Shown here: positions 16,386 to 25,980 of the stretch, in pieces
Layout: each line of letters begins with the position of its first letter
Numbering within the stretch: the stretch's first letter is position 1
Source: Gammaproteobacteria bacterium
Lineage (GTDB): Bacteria > Pseudomonadota > Gammaproteobacteria > Steroidobacterales > Steroidobacteraceae
DNA length: 64,000 nt
Assembly: GCA_017577615.1 (NCBI GenBank)
Contig: PKRE01000008.1
Span: forward strand, 122,590-186,589
Reading direction: 5' to 3'
Program-made: the position numbers and the translations under genes
The notes under the pieces: generated by a model
What the model saw: only the letters and a program-made list of their open reading frames with translations
Told to the model about the DNA's origin: nothing
The model's database searches: none

Positions 16386-17414
16386 GTGACACTCAAAGTT
16401 GGCTTGATCGGTTTCGGCTTGGCAGGGCGCTATTTCCACGCGCCGCTCCTGCGTTCGACCGGCTTCCACGTGGCGGCCGTAGTGAGCAGCAGACGCGAGG
16501 AGATTCACGCGGTATTTCCGCAAGCCGAAGTACTCGCAGACGAGACGGAGCTGTTCGCACGCAATGACATCGACCTCGTCGTGATTGCAACGCCCACGCA
16601 AATGCATTTCAGGCAAGCGCGCGGGGCGCTCGAGGCGGGCAAGCACGTGGTCGTCGACAAGCCGGTGACGGTGACAGCCACCGAGGCGCGAACGCTTGCG
16701 CACCTTGCGCGCGAACGCGGACGCGTGCTCAGTGTTTTTCACAACCGTCGCTGGGATGCCGACTTCCTCACGCTGCGTAAGCTGCTCGAGGAACATCGCC
16801 TCGGCGAGATCAATGGCTATCACGTGCGCTGGGATCGCTATCGACCGCAGCCGTCGGTGAGCTGGCGTAACCTTCCTGAGCCTGCTTCGGGCATGGTTTA
16901 CGACCTGGGCTCGCACCTCATCGATCAGGTTCTCGTGCTCTTTGGGCGGCCGGACTGGTTGCAGGCGGATGTGTTCACACAACGTCCTGGTGCGCAGACC
17001 GAAGATGGCTTCGAGATCCTCATGGGCAAGGGCACACTGCGCATCATGCTCGGCGTGAGCTATCTAGCAAGCGACGGCGGCTGGCGCTTTCGCGTTCATG
17101 GCTCGGAGGCCTCATTCCTCAAGGCCGAGCTCGATCCGCAGGAAGATCAATCGCGCGCCGGAATACAGCCCGACGATCCGCGGTTCGGGGTGGAAGATCG
17201 CAGCGCGTGGGGAAAGCTCGTCTATGGGGGAACAGGCCGCACCGAGATCGTCCCCTCTGAGCGTGGCTGCTGGGCAGAGTTCTATCGACGCGTTCGCAAC
17301 AGCATTGAAGAGGGCAGCCCGCCGCCCGTCACCGCCGACGAGGCAGCAGAAGTCATCGAGCTCATCGAGGCAGTCTACCGTAGCGCCAGGGAAGGCAGGC
17401 GCGTGCGAGTCTAG
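16386..17414 (+). CDS. Gfo/Idh/MocA family oxidoreductase
   Basis: The 342-residue protein has an N-terminal Rossmann fold (LIGFGLAGRYFHAPLL, about 6-21) and the conserved EKP-type motif as VVDKPVTVT near 95. A C-terminal alpha/beta domain contains MVYDLGSHLIDQVLVLFG. Members oxidise or reduce sugars, inositols or related polyols with NAD(P); the closest type is the E. coli YdgJ group. The start is GTG, with GAGGA about ten bases upstream. The substrate cannot be read from the sequence. Confidence 0.88.
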   Translation: MTLKVGLIGFGLAGRYFHAPLLRSTGFHVAAVVSSRREEIHAVFPQAEVLADETELFARNDIDLVVIATPTQMHFRQARGALEAGKHVVVDKPVTVTATEARTLAHLARERGRVLSVFHNRRWDADFLTLRKLLEEHRLGEINGYHVRWDRYRPQPSVSWRNLPEPASGMVYDLGSHLIDQVLVLFGRPDWLQADVFTQRPGAQTEDGFEILMGKGTLRIMLGVSYLASDGGWRFRVHGSEASFLKAELDPQEDQSRAGIQPDDPRFGVEDRSAWGKLVYGGTGRTEIVPSERGCWAEFYRRVRNSIEEGSPPPVTADEAAEVIELIEAVYRSAREGRRVRV

Positions 17415-17491
17415 GCTGTAGCACTGTGGGCTGTGTAGGCCGTGCGTACGGGGCACGAGGCCATTCCCTATTCCCCGGTCCCATTCCCTTC

Positions 17492-18751
17492 CTAGACGTT
17501 GTACGAGCGCCAATGCTTGCCCACGATCAAGCGCGCACCTCGCCCAAACGTCCAGTAAGACCAAGCCCATTGAATGAGGACGGACAGGCGGTTCCGAAAT
17601 CCACTCAGCCGATAGATATGCACGAGCAGCCAGAACCACCATGCGATCAGGCCGGTGAGACGCAGCCGTCCGAACTCGCTGATCGCTCGGCTGCGTCCGA
17701 TCGTCGCCATTTGCCCAAGGTCGTGATACCGGAACGGTCTGCGCGGCTTGCCCCTTAGGTCCGCCTTGATGGTCTGCGCAACGTAAATACCTTGCTGCAT
17801 GGCAACGAGCGCGACGCCAGGCAGCGGTCGGCCGTTCTCGTCCAAGGCGCGCGACATGTCACCTGCGACGAACACCTCCGGCCGACCTGGAATGTTCAAG
17901 TATTCGTCCACGATCACCCGGCCGGCTTCATCGAGCGTCGCGTCCTTCAAGCTACGCCCTACGTCCGACGCGCGCACGCCGGCTGCCCACAAGACCGTGG
18001 CTGCCGCGATGCGCTCGTTGCCTATCGTCACGCCCTCGGGCGTCACATCGGTCACGCGCGCGCCGGTCCACGTCTGCACACCGAGCGACTCGAGGTCACG
18101 CATTGCCCGCGCTGCCAGCCGCTCGTCGAAGCTCGGCAGGATGCGCGGCCCGGCCTCGACCAGAATCACCCGCGTTTGCCGCGGATCGATCTGCCGGAAG
18201 TCGCGCGCCAATGTGTACCGGCTCATCTCGCCGATCGCTCCGGCAAGCTCCACGCCGGTCGGTCCCCCGCCGACCACGACGAACGTGAGCAAGCGGCGCC
18301 GCTTCTCCGGATCGCTTTCCTTCTCGGCAGCCTCGAACGCCTCCAAGACGCGATAGCGAATTTCAGTCGCTTGCGAAAGCGTCTTGAGCCCCGGTGCGTA
18401 CGGCTCCCAATGCTCGTTTCCAAAGTACGTATGCTGCGCACCGCAGGCCAGCAAGAGGTAGTCGTAGGTGAAGTCGCCCGAGTCCGTGCGCACCTTGCGA
18501 GAATCCGTATCGACGCTCTGAACCTCGGCTTTGACGACGCGCACGTTTGCGTCACCGGCAAAGACGCTGCGAATTGGCACGGCGATGTCCGCCGGGCTGA
18601 GCCCCGCCATGGCAACTTGGTAGAGGAGCGGCTGGAACAGGTGATGGTTTTCTCGATCTATGATCGTGATGGCCAGAGCACGCTCGTCGCGCAGGCGCTT
18701 CGCGGCATTCAATCCCGCAAAGCCTGCTCCGACGATGACGACCTGTTTCAT
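17492..18751 (-). CDS. ndh: Type II NADH dehydrogenase (NDH-2)
   Basis: The 419-residue flavoprotein has an FAD-binding GAGFAGLNAAKRL at the N-terminus and a second NADH-binding GxGxxG in VVGGGPTGVELAGAI. It also has the family motifs VFVAGDMSR and ALVAMQQGIYVAQTI. The C-terminal basic/aromatic segment (NRLSVLIQWAWSYWTFGRGARLI) is the usual membrane anchor. It passes electrons from NADH to quinone without proton pumping. Its ATG overlaps the nudix gene stop in an ATGA, so the two are translationally coupled. Confidence 0.93.
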   Translation of the reverse strand: MKQVVIVGAGFAGLNAAKRLRDERALAITIIDRENHHLFQPLLYQVAMAGLSPADIAVPIRSVFAGDANVRVVKAEVQSVDTDSRKVRTDSGDFTYDYLLLACGAQHTYFGNEHWEPYAPGLKTLSQATEIRYRVLEAFEAAEKESDPEKRRRLLTFVVVGGGPTGVELAGAIGEMSRYTLARDFRQIDPRQTRVILVEAGPRILPSFDERLAARAMRDLESLGVQTWTGARVTDVTPEGVTIGNERIAAATVLWAAGVRASDVGRSLKDATLDEAGRVIVDEYLNIPGRPEVFVAGDMSRALDENGRPLPGVALVAMQQGIYVAQTIKADLRGKPRRPFRYHDLGQMATIGRSRAISEFGRLRLTGLIAWWFWLLVHIYRLSGFRNRLSVLIQWAWSYWTFGRGARLIVGKHWRSYNV

Positions 18752-19164
18752 GACAGCCGCTTGGCCGCCCATCTCACGACGGGCTCGACGCGCGCAGACA
18801 CGAGGCGCAGCGCTTCAGCCTCATCGACCCAGCGATACTCGTTGTGCTCCGGCCGTCCGAGCTCTTCGATGACTGGCAAAACGACCTCGGCTGTCGAGGT
18901 CTTGGCCAGATAATACCGAGCGACCTTGCCGCGGCTGTACGGTTTGGTTTCGATATAGTCCTCGCCCCACGCGAAGTCGAGATCGTCGATACAGGTCTCC
19001 TCCCGTACCTCGCGCACCGCCGCCGCGAGCGGCTCTTCCCCGTCCTCGACCATGCCCTTCGGAAAATCCCAATGGGTATACGCGCGCAGCAACAAGTAGC
19101 GCCAGCCCTCGGGAGTCTCGCGCACCACCACTACGCCGGCAGACAATCTCGTTGGACGGGACAT
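18748..19164 (-). CDS. Nudix hydrolase
   Basis: The 138-residue protein carries the nudix box GMVEDGEEPLAAAVREVREE followed by TCIDD, matching GX5EX7REUXEEXGU. The fold resembles Ap4A or (d)NTP pyrophosphatases (FPKGMVEDGE is typical of bis(5'-nucleosyl)-tetraphosphatases). The ATG chosen (MSRPTRLSAGVVVV) begins at the first strand of the domain; the longer frame runs into the promoter region. It is the first gene of a two-gene unit with ndh and is divergent from oxyR. Confidence 0.88.
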   Translation of the reverse strand: MSRPTRLSAGVVVVRETPEGWRYLLLRAYTHWDFPKGMVEDGEEPLAAAVREVREETCIDDLDFAWGEDYIETKPYSRGKVARYYLAKTSTAEVVLPVIEELGRPEHNEYRWVDEAEALRLVSARVEPVVRWAAKRLS

Positions 19165-19284
19165 GAGCCGAGTATATAAGAGGGACGTAACAGGTGAAGC
19201 CTGCAGCGACTCCGGAATTGGCGCAGCCACTTGCCAATACGCCGCGCGCGCGGCATTGTCCCGTCGATTGATAGACCCTATGTC

Positions 19285-19299
19285 ATAGGCTTGAGCTAT
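19285..19299 (+). promoter_or_regulatory. OxyR-like operator ATAG-N7-CTAT
   Basis: The palindrome ATAG-GCTTGAG-CTAT fits the OxyR half-site arrangement and the general LysR T-N11-A motif. It lies 69 bp upstream of the oxyR ATG, between oxyR and the divergent nudix-ndh unit. It could mediate autoregulation and control of the divergent genes. Confidence 0.5.
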
Positions 19300-19367
19300 G
19301 GCTGGCGGATCGTGCACGACGACGGCGCGATCCACCTCATGCCTGCTGTTCACACGCCAAACGAACC

Positions 19368-20267
19368 ATGAACTTACGCGACCTTCGTTACTTCGTCGCA
19401 CTCGCCGAGACCGGTCATTTTGGCAAAGCAGCGGAACGTTGCTTCGTCAGCCAGCCGACCCTGTCGGCACAGATCAAGAAGCTGGAGAACTATCTCGGCG
19501 TGCAACTGATCGAGCGACAGCCCAGACGAGTCGTCCTCACTGATGTGGGGGCCAGGATCCTGCCGCTCGCACGACGCATGATCGAGGAGAGCGAGGCAAT
19601 CATCGCGCTGGCACGCAACGAGCACGACCCGCTTTCGGGTAAGCTCAAGGTCGCGCTGATTCCGACGATCGGTCCTTATCTGTTGCCGCTCGTGATGCGC
19701 AAGCTGCGCAAGCGACTGCCGCGACTGCGGCTCATGTTATACGAGTATCAAACGCAGCCGCTTCTCGAGAAATTGCGGGCAGGAGAGATCGAGCTCGGCA
19801 TCCTCGCGCTCCCCGTTCCACTCGACGGACTCGAAGCGCGCAAGCTGTACGAGGAACCGTTTACAGTGGCGGTGCCGAACGACAGCCCGCTTGCGAAGAA
19901 GTCGACCGTCAAGCTCGATGACTTGAACGGCGAGACACTGCTCCTGCTCGAGGATGGCCATTGCCTGCGCGATCAGGCGCTCGATGTCTGCGGCCGCATC
20001 GAGGCGAAAGAAAGCGAAGACTACCGTGCCACCAGTCTCGAGACGCTGCGTCAGATGGTGGCCGCCGGGCTCGGCATCACGTTGCTGCCGGAGCTGGCGA
20101 CGCGCGGGCCCTTCGGCACTGGACAAGCGCTCACGGTCAAGCGCTTCGCGCGTCCCGTGCCTTCGCGGACGGTAGGTGCAGTTTGGCGCAGGAGCAGCGC
20201 TCGCACCGAAGCCCTGAACGCGATCTGCGACGTGATCGAATCGACGATGAAGGAGATGAAAAAGTGA
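19368..20267 (+). CDS. oxyR: Hydrogen-peroxide sensor regulator OxyR
   Basis: The 299-residue LysR-type regulator has an N-terminal helix-turn-helix (GKAAERCFVSQPTLSAQIKKLE, about 19-41) and a substrate-binding-like domain. The redox pair lies in EDGHCLRDQALDVC, at C199 and C208, exactly the E. coli OxyR numbering. Peroxide oxidises this pair and activates the regulator. An OxyR-like operator lies in its promoter. The stop overlaps the next gene's start in GTGA. Confidence 0.95.
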   Translation: MNLRDLRYFVALAETGHFGKAAERCFVSQPTLSAQIKKLENYLGVQLIERQPRRVVLTDVGARILPLARRMIEESEAIIALARNEHDPLSGKLKVALIPTIGPYLLPLVMRKLRKRLPRLRLMLYEYQTQPLLEKLRAGEIELGILALPVPLDGLEARKLYEEPFTVAVPNDSPLAKKSTVKLDDLNGETLLLLEDGHCLRDQALDVCGRIEAKESEDYRATSLETLRQMVAAGLGITLLPELATRGPFGTGQALTVKRFARPVPSRTVGAVWRRSSARTEALNAICDVIESTMKEMKK

Positions 20268-20752
20268 CTGGGCGCACTCGTGAACGCATATGGTCTCTCG
20301 CCCGCGCGCTCGCCTGCGCAGCCGCGGGTGCGTTGCTCGTCGGCTGCTCGTCGCGCTCCGAGCCAATCGAGATCGCAAACGCCTGGGTGGCCGCAACGCC
20401 GCCCAATGCCACTGTAGCCGCCGCATACATGGACATCGTCGCTCACGGCTCCGATCGCCTGCTGCGTGCGAGCTCACCACTGGCACAGCAGGTCGAGATT
20501 CATCAGACGCTGGTCGAGGACGGCGTCTCGAAGATGCGTCCGATCTCTGAGCTCGCGCTTGCAGAGGGCGAGACGGTCAAGCTGGAGCCCGGCGGCACTC
20601 ACCTGATGATGATTGGCATCGCATCCGCTTTCGCCACAGGCCAAACCGTGCCTCTCTCGCTAGAGTTCGAACGTGCCGGCACGATCGAGCTCGACGTTCC
20701 CGTGATGACGCATGGCACGGCGCCGCACGGCAGCGATCACTCGCATCACTGA
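20264..20752 (+). CDS. PCu(A)C-type periplasmic copper chaperone lipoprotein
   Basis: The 162-residue protein has a lipoprotein signal (AAAGALLVGC). Its single domain shows NAWVAATPPNATVAAAYMDI and the copper ligands of the family: His in VEIHQT, Met in SKMRP, then HLM in GGTHLMMIG. The His-rich tail (HGSDHSHH) is a further metal-binding feature. Such proteins carry Cu(I) for cytochrome oxidase assembly. The start is a GTG that overlaps the oxyR stop (GTGA), so a copper chaperone is tied to the peroxide regulator; longer in-frame starts lie inside oxyR and lack a signal. Confidence 0.85.
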   Translation: MTGRTRERIWSLARALACAAAGALLVGCSSRSEPIEIANAWVAATPPNATVAAAYMDIVAHGSDRLLRASSPLAQQVEIHQTLVEDGVSKMRPISELALAEGETVKLEPGGTHLMMIGIASAFATGQTVPLSLEFERAGTIELDVPVMTHGTAPHGSDHSHH

Positions 20753-20756
20753 ACGA

Positions 20757-22013
20757 ATGCCAGGCGAGCTCCCATCCGCGCCGGCAGTTGCCCATCTACA
20801 CGATGAGCAAGTGATCGCGCTGCTCAGATCCGGTGCGCACGCGCACTTGCTGATCGCTCACTTCGGAGAGTCGGAGTACCGCGAGCTCGCGCAGCTCGCG
20901 AAGCTGGCGGCGACGCGCAAGAAAAAGCGCGGACCGCTGGTGTTCATTCTGCCGGGCATCATGGGCTCGCGTTTGGCGATGAAGCGCGGGCGCACGCTCG
21001 ATCTGTACTGGCTGCATCCCCAAGCGATCGCGGCAGGTCAACTCTCGGAGCTTGCTTTGCCCGGCTCGCGTGCGCTCAAGCCGGTGGGGGTCATGCTGCC
21101 CGGCTATCTCAAGATGAAGCTCATGCTCGAGGTGTACGGGTTCCAACCCGTGCTGCATGCGTTCGATTGGCGCGCCGACATCGAACGCAGTGCCCGCGGC
21201 TTGATTCGTTCAATCGAGCGCGCCGGACGGCCTGTGATGATCGTGGCGCACAGCATGGGCGCGCTGATCGCGCGGGCTGCGCTCGGATACGACGTCAACA
21301 GGCGTGTCAAGAGACTCGTGCAGCTCGGCGCTCCCAATGAAGGATCGTTCGCTCCCGTGCAAGCACTGCGTGCGGTCTATCCCACCGTTCGCAAGATCGC
21401 AGCGCTCGACCGCAAGCACACCGCCGAGCAGCTCGCCCGCGAGGTCTTCCTGACGCTACCGGGGCTCTACCAGCTTCTGCCCTCTGCACGCGCCCCCGGC
21501 GAGCTCGATCTCTTTGAGGCTTCGAACTGGCCGTCGGATCTCGTACCCGACCCGAAGCTGCTCATGAAAGCCCGCAGGGTACGTGCCCGCTTGCCCGGTC
21601 CCGATGAGCGCTGCGGCGTCATTGCCGGCTTCGGGCAGGAAACGGTCGTCGCCCTCGAGAAGCGCGACGACATGTTCATATATGACATCCGCGCCGAAGG
21701 AGATGGCACCGTTCCCCTGGCGCGCGCATGTTGGCAAGGTGCGCGCACATGGTACGTGCACGAGAATCACGGTGCGTTGTCAACGAACGGCCGAGTGCTC
21801 ACTGGCGTCATCGACATCCTCAGGGAGGGGGATACGAAGAGCCTTCAGACGAACGAACCAGATCTTCCCCGGACAGTCGCCCGCCGCGTGAGCGATGCAG
21901 ATTTTCGGCGGCACGCGCTCGCGAAAGTCGATTGGGAGGCGCTGTCACCGGAAAGCCGCCGCCGGATTCTCGAGCCGATCTTCACACCGGAATTCTGTGC
22001 GCCCGTTCGTTGA
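20757..22013 (+). CDS. LCAT/lipase-like alpha/beta hydrolase
   Basis: The 418-residue protein has PLVFILPGIMGSRLA (oxyanion-hole strand, about 62-76) and the nucleophile elbow VAHSMGALIAR. A plausible Asp is in AEGDGTVPLARAC and a catalytic His in VHENHGAL. This order is that of lecithin:cholesterol acyltransferase-like and PGAP1-like esterases. No signal peptide is seen, so it is probably cytosolic. The ATG lies four bases after the copper chaperone stop, so it is the third gene of the oxyR unit. The substrate is unknown. Confidence 0.8.
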   Translation: MPGELPSAPAVAHLHDEQVIALLRSGAHAHLLIAHFGESEYRELAQLAKLAATRKKKRGPLVFILPGIMGSRLAMKRGRTLDLYWLHPQAIAAGQLSELALPGSRALKPVGVMLPGYLKMKLMLEVYGFQPVLHAFDWRADIERSARGLIRSIERAGRPVMIVAHSMGALIARAALGYDVNRRVKRLVQLGAPNEGSFAPVQALRAVYPTVRKIAALDRKHTAEQLAREVFLTLPGLYQLLPSARAPGELDLFEASNWPSDLVPDPKLLMKARRVRARLPGPDERCGVIAGFGQETVVALEKRDDMFIYDIRAEGDGTVPLARACWQGARTWYVHENHGALSTNGRVLTGVIDILREGDTKSLQTNEPDLPRTVARRVSDADFRRHALAKVDWEALSPESRRRILEPIFTPEFCAPVR

Positions 22014-22304
22014 CATCTCACGCGCCGCGGCGTACCAAAGCCGGGCTCATTGCCCTGTCTAGCAGGTTTCCGCTGGCTGCCCGTCGCTTGCCGTTCTCGC
22101 GACAGTTGTTGCAAACGCCGCGTCAGCGCACAATTGTCATGCACAAGTTCGCACGATCCGATGCAGCCGGGCTCGGCCTTTCAAGCCGCATGACGCTTCT
22201 GTCGGTGGCTTATTCTCCAAGGTACGTATAGGCTTGCGAACCTGAACTGCGCTCGGGCGTCGTCGACGCAACACGTGCGAACGTTGTCAGGGGGCGAATG
22301 AGCA
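22014..22304. other. Intergenic region of 291 bp before the KorAB cluster
   Basis: No gene is visible. The region should hold the promoter of the following oxidoreductase operon, but no clear -35/-10 pair was recognised. Confidence 0.4.
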
Positions 22305-24134
22305 GTGGAACCGACTGATACGAAAAACCCGAATTACTATCATCGTGTCGTCGATTGTCAGTGGGCATGCCCCGCACATACCGACGTTCCCGAGTACATT
22401 CGGCTCATCGCCCTCGGGGAATTCACCGAGGCCTATCTCGTCAATCGTGAGTCGAACGTCTTTCCCGGCATCCTGGGTCGCGTGTGTGACCGCCCGTGCG
22501 AGCCAGCGTGTCGGCGCGGTCGCGTCGAGGCCGAGCCGGTTGCCATCTGCCGTCTGAAGCGCGTCGCTGCCGATCACCGCGAGGACATCCGTGCGCGGCT
22601 GCCCCGTGCGCCGAAGAAAAAGAACGGCAAACGCATCGCCTGCATCGGCGCCGGACCTGCTTCGCTGACGGTAGCAAACGATCTGCTGCCGCTCGGATAC
22701 GAGATCACGATGTTCGAGAAATGGCACGCGCCGGGCGGCCTTATGCGAACGAACATCCCCTCGTTCCGTCTGCCGGCACGAGTTCTCGACGAGGAAATCG
22801 GGTACATCCTGGATATGGGGGTGGACCTGCGTCTGGGCACCGAGGTGAAGAGCCTCAAACAATTGCTCGCATCCGGTGAGTTCGACGCGGTCTTCGTGGG
22901 TAGCGGCGCGCCCAAAGGCAAAGACTTGGACTTGCCTGGCCGCCGCGCTTCTTTGCACGTGATGGAACACATCCACATCGGCATTGAATGGCTCGAATCC
23001 GTGGCATTCGGCCATACAAGAGCCATCGGTAAACGCGTGTTGATCATCGGCGTGGGCAACACGGCGATGGACTGTTGCCGAACATCGCTGCGCCTCGGGG
23101 CCACTGACGTGAAGGTTATGGCACGCAAGCCCCGCGGGTTCTTCAAGGCTTCGGACTGGGAGCTCAAGGATGCAGAAGAAGAAAGCGTCGAGATCGTCGT
23201 GAATCATTCGCCGAAAGCGTTCGTCGTCGAGAACGAGCGACTCGTCGGCATGACGTTCGACAAGATGGAATACGACATCGACGCGCAAGGCCGCATCGTG
23301 GGCGAGCGTGTCGTCGGCGAAGCTTTCCTGCCGTGCGACGATGTCATCCTCGCGATCGGGCAGGAGAATGCCTTCCCCTGGATCGAGGACGACATCGGCA
23401 TCGAGTTCGACCGATGGCATGTGCCGAAGATCGACAAGGTCACGCTCCAGTCGACGTTGCCGAACGTGTTCTTCGGCGGTGACGCTGCCTTCGGGCCGAA
23501 GAACATCATTTGGGCCGTGGAGCACGGCCATCAGGCAGCAATTTCCATTCACAAGTATTGCCAGGGACTGCCCGTCAGCGAACGCCTGCCGCCCACGCTC
23601 AAGCTGTCCAGCCGCAAGATGGGGCTGCACGAATGGGCGTACAAGAACGAGTACAACCCGATCGAGCGACGCTTGATGCCTCATGTCGACCTGAAGGAGC
23701 GCTTTAAGAAGGTCGACATCGAAGTCGAACTCGGCTTCACGCCCGAGCAAACTGCCGCAGAGGTGCAGCGTTGTCTGAACTGCGATATACAAACCGTGTT
23801 CGATGCAAACCTGTGCATCGAATGCGATGCGTGTGTCGATATCTGCCCGGTCGATTGTCTGACGATCACCGCCAACGGCCCTGAGGACGAGCTGCGTACG
23901 CGTCTGAAGGCCCCTGCAATGAATGCCGCGCAGCCGCTGTTCGTCTCCGTCCCGCTCAAGCAGACAGGGCGGGTGATGGTGAAGGACGAGAACCTCTGCG
24001 TGCACTGCGGACTGTGCGCCGAGCGCTGTCCGACCGCAGCCTGGGACATGCAAAAGTCCAAGATCAAGATTCCGTACGCGATCGACGAGACCCACCCATC
24101 ATGCTTCAGCCCGCAGACTCGCAAGAGCGCGTGA
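22305..24134 (+). CDS. GltD-like Fe-S flavoprotein with C-terminal double ferredoxin domain
   Basis: The 609-residue protein starts with a GltD-type N-terminal 4Fe-4S domain (CQWACPAHTDVPEY, CDRPCEPACRRG). An FAD-binding GAGPASLTVANDL follows near 115 and an NAD(P)-binding GVGNTAMDCCRTSLRLG near 247. The C-terminus has two 4Fe-4S motifs, CIECDACVDICPVDC and CVHCGLCAERCP. It probably transfers electrons between NAD(P)H and ferredoxin or the KorAB enzyme encoded next. The start is GTG (MEPTDTKN) after a GGGGG run. It overlaps korA by 34 bp, so the three genes form one coupled unit. Confidence 0.88.
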   Translation: MEPTDTKNPNYYHRVVDCQWACPAHTDVPEYIRLIALGEFTEAYLVNRESNVFPGILGRVCDRPCEPACRRGRVEAEPVAICRLKRVAADHREDIRARLPRAPKKKNGKRIACIGAGPASLTVANDLLPLGYEITMFEKWHAPGGLMRTNIPSFRLPARVLDEEIGYILDMGVDLRLGTEVKSLKQLLASGEFDAVFVGSGAPKGKDLDLPGRRASLHVMEHIHIGIEWLESVAFGHTRAIGKRVLIIGVGNTAMDCCRTSLRLGATDVKVMARKPRGFFKASDWELKDAEEESVEIVVNHSPKAFVVENERLVGMTFDKMEYDIDAQGRIVGERVVGEAFLPCDDVILAIGQENAFPWIEDDIGIEFDRWHVPKIDKVTLQSTLPNVFFGGDAAFGPKNIIWAVEHGHQAAISIHKYCQGLPVSERLPPTLKLSSRKMGLHEWAYKNEYNPIERRLMPHVDLKERFKKVDIEVELGFTPEQTAAEVQRCLNCDIQTVFDANLCIECDACVDICPVDCLTITANGPEDELRTRLKAPAMNAAQPLFVSVPLKQTGRVMVKDENLCVHCGLCAERCPTAAWDMQKSKIKIPYAIDETHPSCFSPQTRKSA

Positions 24135-25951
24135 ACGACTTCGTCATCAAGCTCGCCAACGTCAACGGGACCGGCTCGGCGAGCGCCAACACCCTGCTCG
24201 TGAAGTCCATCTTCCGAATGGGTGTTCCGGTGATGGGGAAGAACTATTTCCCGTCCAATATTCAGGGCTTGCCGACGTGGTACGAGATTCGGGTCAGTCG
24301 CGACGGCTATGTCGCCCGCTCCGGGCGCGTCGACATCATGGTTGCGATGAACGCGGAGACGTACGCCAAGGATCTGAAGGAAGTCAGCCCGGGCGGATAC
24401 TTGATCTACGACTCGACGTGGCCGCGGCCGGCGCTGCTCAAGCGCGACGACATCACGATCTTCGGCATGCCGTTCGCGCGCATGTGCAACGAGACGTTCC
24501 AGGGCGTGCGCGCCAGAATCCTGCTCAAGAACATCATGTACGCGGGCGCCCTGGCCGCGCTGCTCGACATCGACCTCGACATCATGCGGACGATGCTCGG
24601 CGAAACCTACGGCAGGAAGCGGGATCTGCTCGATTCCAACGTGAGGGCGCTCGAGATGGGATATGCGTACGCAAAGGAGCACTTCGCGTGCCCGCTGCCG
24701 CTGCGCATTGCGCCCATGAACAAGACGGCCGATTACATCATGATCGACGGCAACACAGCTGCGGCGCTCGGCTGCCTGTATGCCGGCGCGACCGTGGGCG
24801 TGTGGTATCCGATCACGCCGTCGACCTCTCTCATGGATGCGTTCAAGGCGCTGTGCCAGAAGTGGCGTGTCGATCCGGCCACCGGCAAACGCAACTACGT
24901 GATCATACAAGCCGAGGATGAGCTCGCAGCGCTGGGCGCGGTGCTCGGCGCCTCCTGGAATGGTGCGCGAGCATTCACGCCGACGAGCGGGCCTGGCATC
25001 TCGCTCATGAACGAGCTGATCGGGCTCGCGTACTACGCTGAGATTCCGGCAGTCATCTTCGACGTGCAACGCGTGGGACCATCGACCGGCATGCCGACAC
25101 GCACGCAGCAATGCGACATCCTGCTCGCGGCATACGCCTCGCATGGCGATACGCGTCATGTGCTGCTATTCCCGAACAGCCCCGAAGAGTGCTTCTATCT
25201 GTCCGTCCAAGCGTTCGATCTGGCCGAGCGTCTGCAAACGCCCGTGTTCGTCATGAGCGATCTGGACATCGGCATGAACGATTGGATGTGCCCGGTCCTT
25301 AAGTGGGATGACTCGTACCGTCCCGATCGCGGCAAGGTCTTGAGCAAGGAAGAGATCGAACGACTGGACAAGTTCTACCGCTTCTTAGACAAAGATGGCG
25401 ACGGTATTCCGTATCGGACGCTGCCGGGTGTTCATCCGAAAGGCGCGTACTTCACGCGTGGCTCCGGCCATTCGCAGTTCGGCACGTACACGGAGGACTC
25501 GACCGAGTACCAGATCGTGCTCGATCGCCTGAAGCGCAAGTTCGACACGGCCAAGAAGCTCGTCCCCTCCGCTGTATTCGAGGGGCGCAACGAGCACGAC
25601 CTCGGCATCGTGTCGATCGGCAGCTGCGACGGCGCAGTGCGCGAGGCGCTGGACCTATTGAAGCGCCGTGGCATCCGCGCGGACTACATGCGTGTGCGCG
25701 CCTTCCCGTTCGGGGAAGAAGTGGAGGAGTTCCTCGCTGCGCACTCGCTCGTGTTCGTCGTCGAGCAGAACCGCGACGCGCAGCTACGCAGCTTGCTGAC
25801 GCTCGAAACGAGCGTAGACAAAGCGAAGCTGCGATCGATCCTGCACTACTCGGGTCTGCCCATTCCCTCCAGCGTGGTCGTGGACGGCGTGCTCGCCGGC
25901 TTGGGCGAGCCCGTCGAACGCTTCGCCGATGTATCGGCTGGGCGCGCTTGA
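24101..25951 (+). CDS. korA: 2-oxoacid:ferredoxin oxidoreductase, fused gamma-alpha subunit
   Basis: The 616-residue subunit joins a gamma domain (about 10-190; NVNGTGSASANTLLVKSIFRMG, YFPSNIQGLPTWYEIRVS) to an alpha domain. The alpha domain has IDGNTAAALGCLYAG, YPITPSTSLMDAF and FTPTSGPGISLMNELIG, the pyruvate/2-oxoglutarate:ferredoxin oxidoreductase pattern. A 2-oxoglutarate substrate is the usual annotation for this layout but is not proved by sequence. The chosen ATG lies inside the end of the upstream gene; an earlier start in that frame gives an unrelated N-terminus. Confidence 0.9.
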   Translation: MLQPADSQERVNDFVIKLANVNGTGSASANTLLVKSIFRMGVPVMGKNYFPSNIQGLPTWYEIRVSRDGYVARSGRVDIMVAMNAETYAKDLKEVSPGGYLIYDSTWPRPALLKRDDITIFGMPFARMCNETFQGVRARILLKNIMYAGALAALLDIDLDIMRTMLGETYGRKRDLLDSNVRALEMGYAYAKEHFACPLPLRIAPMNKTADYIMIDGNTAAALGCLYAGATVGVWYPITPSTSLMDAFKALCQKWRVDPATGKRNYVIIQAEDELAALGAVLGASWNGARAFTPTSGPGISLMNELIGLAYYAEIPAVIFDVQRVGPSTGMPTRTQQCDILLAAYASHGDTRHVLLFPNSPEECFYLSVQAFDLAERLQTPVFVMSDLDIGMNDWMCPVLKWDDSYRPDRGKVLSKEEIERLDKFYRFLDKDGDGIPYRTLPGVHPKGAYFTRGSGHSQFGTYTEDSTEYQIVLDRLKRKFDTAKKLVPSAVFEGRNEHDLGIVSIGSCDGAVREALDLLKRRGIRADYMRVRAFPFGEEVEEFLAAHSLVFVVEQNRDAQLRSLLTLETSVDKAKLRSILHYSGLPIPSSVVVDGVLAGLGEPVERFADVSAGRA

Positions 25952-25980
25952 ACGCGACCTCTCTCGTTGAGCCGTACACC

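Noticed and set aside
22287..24095. A 602-codon minus-strand frame antisense to the Fe-S flavoprotein gene
   Set aside because: The plus-strand frame has complete Fe-S and dinucleotide-binding motifs. The antisense frame has shadow composition and no ribosome-binding site.
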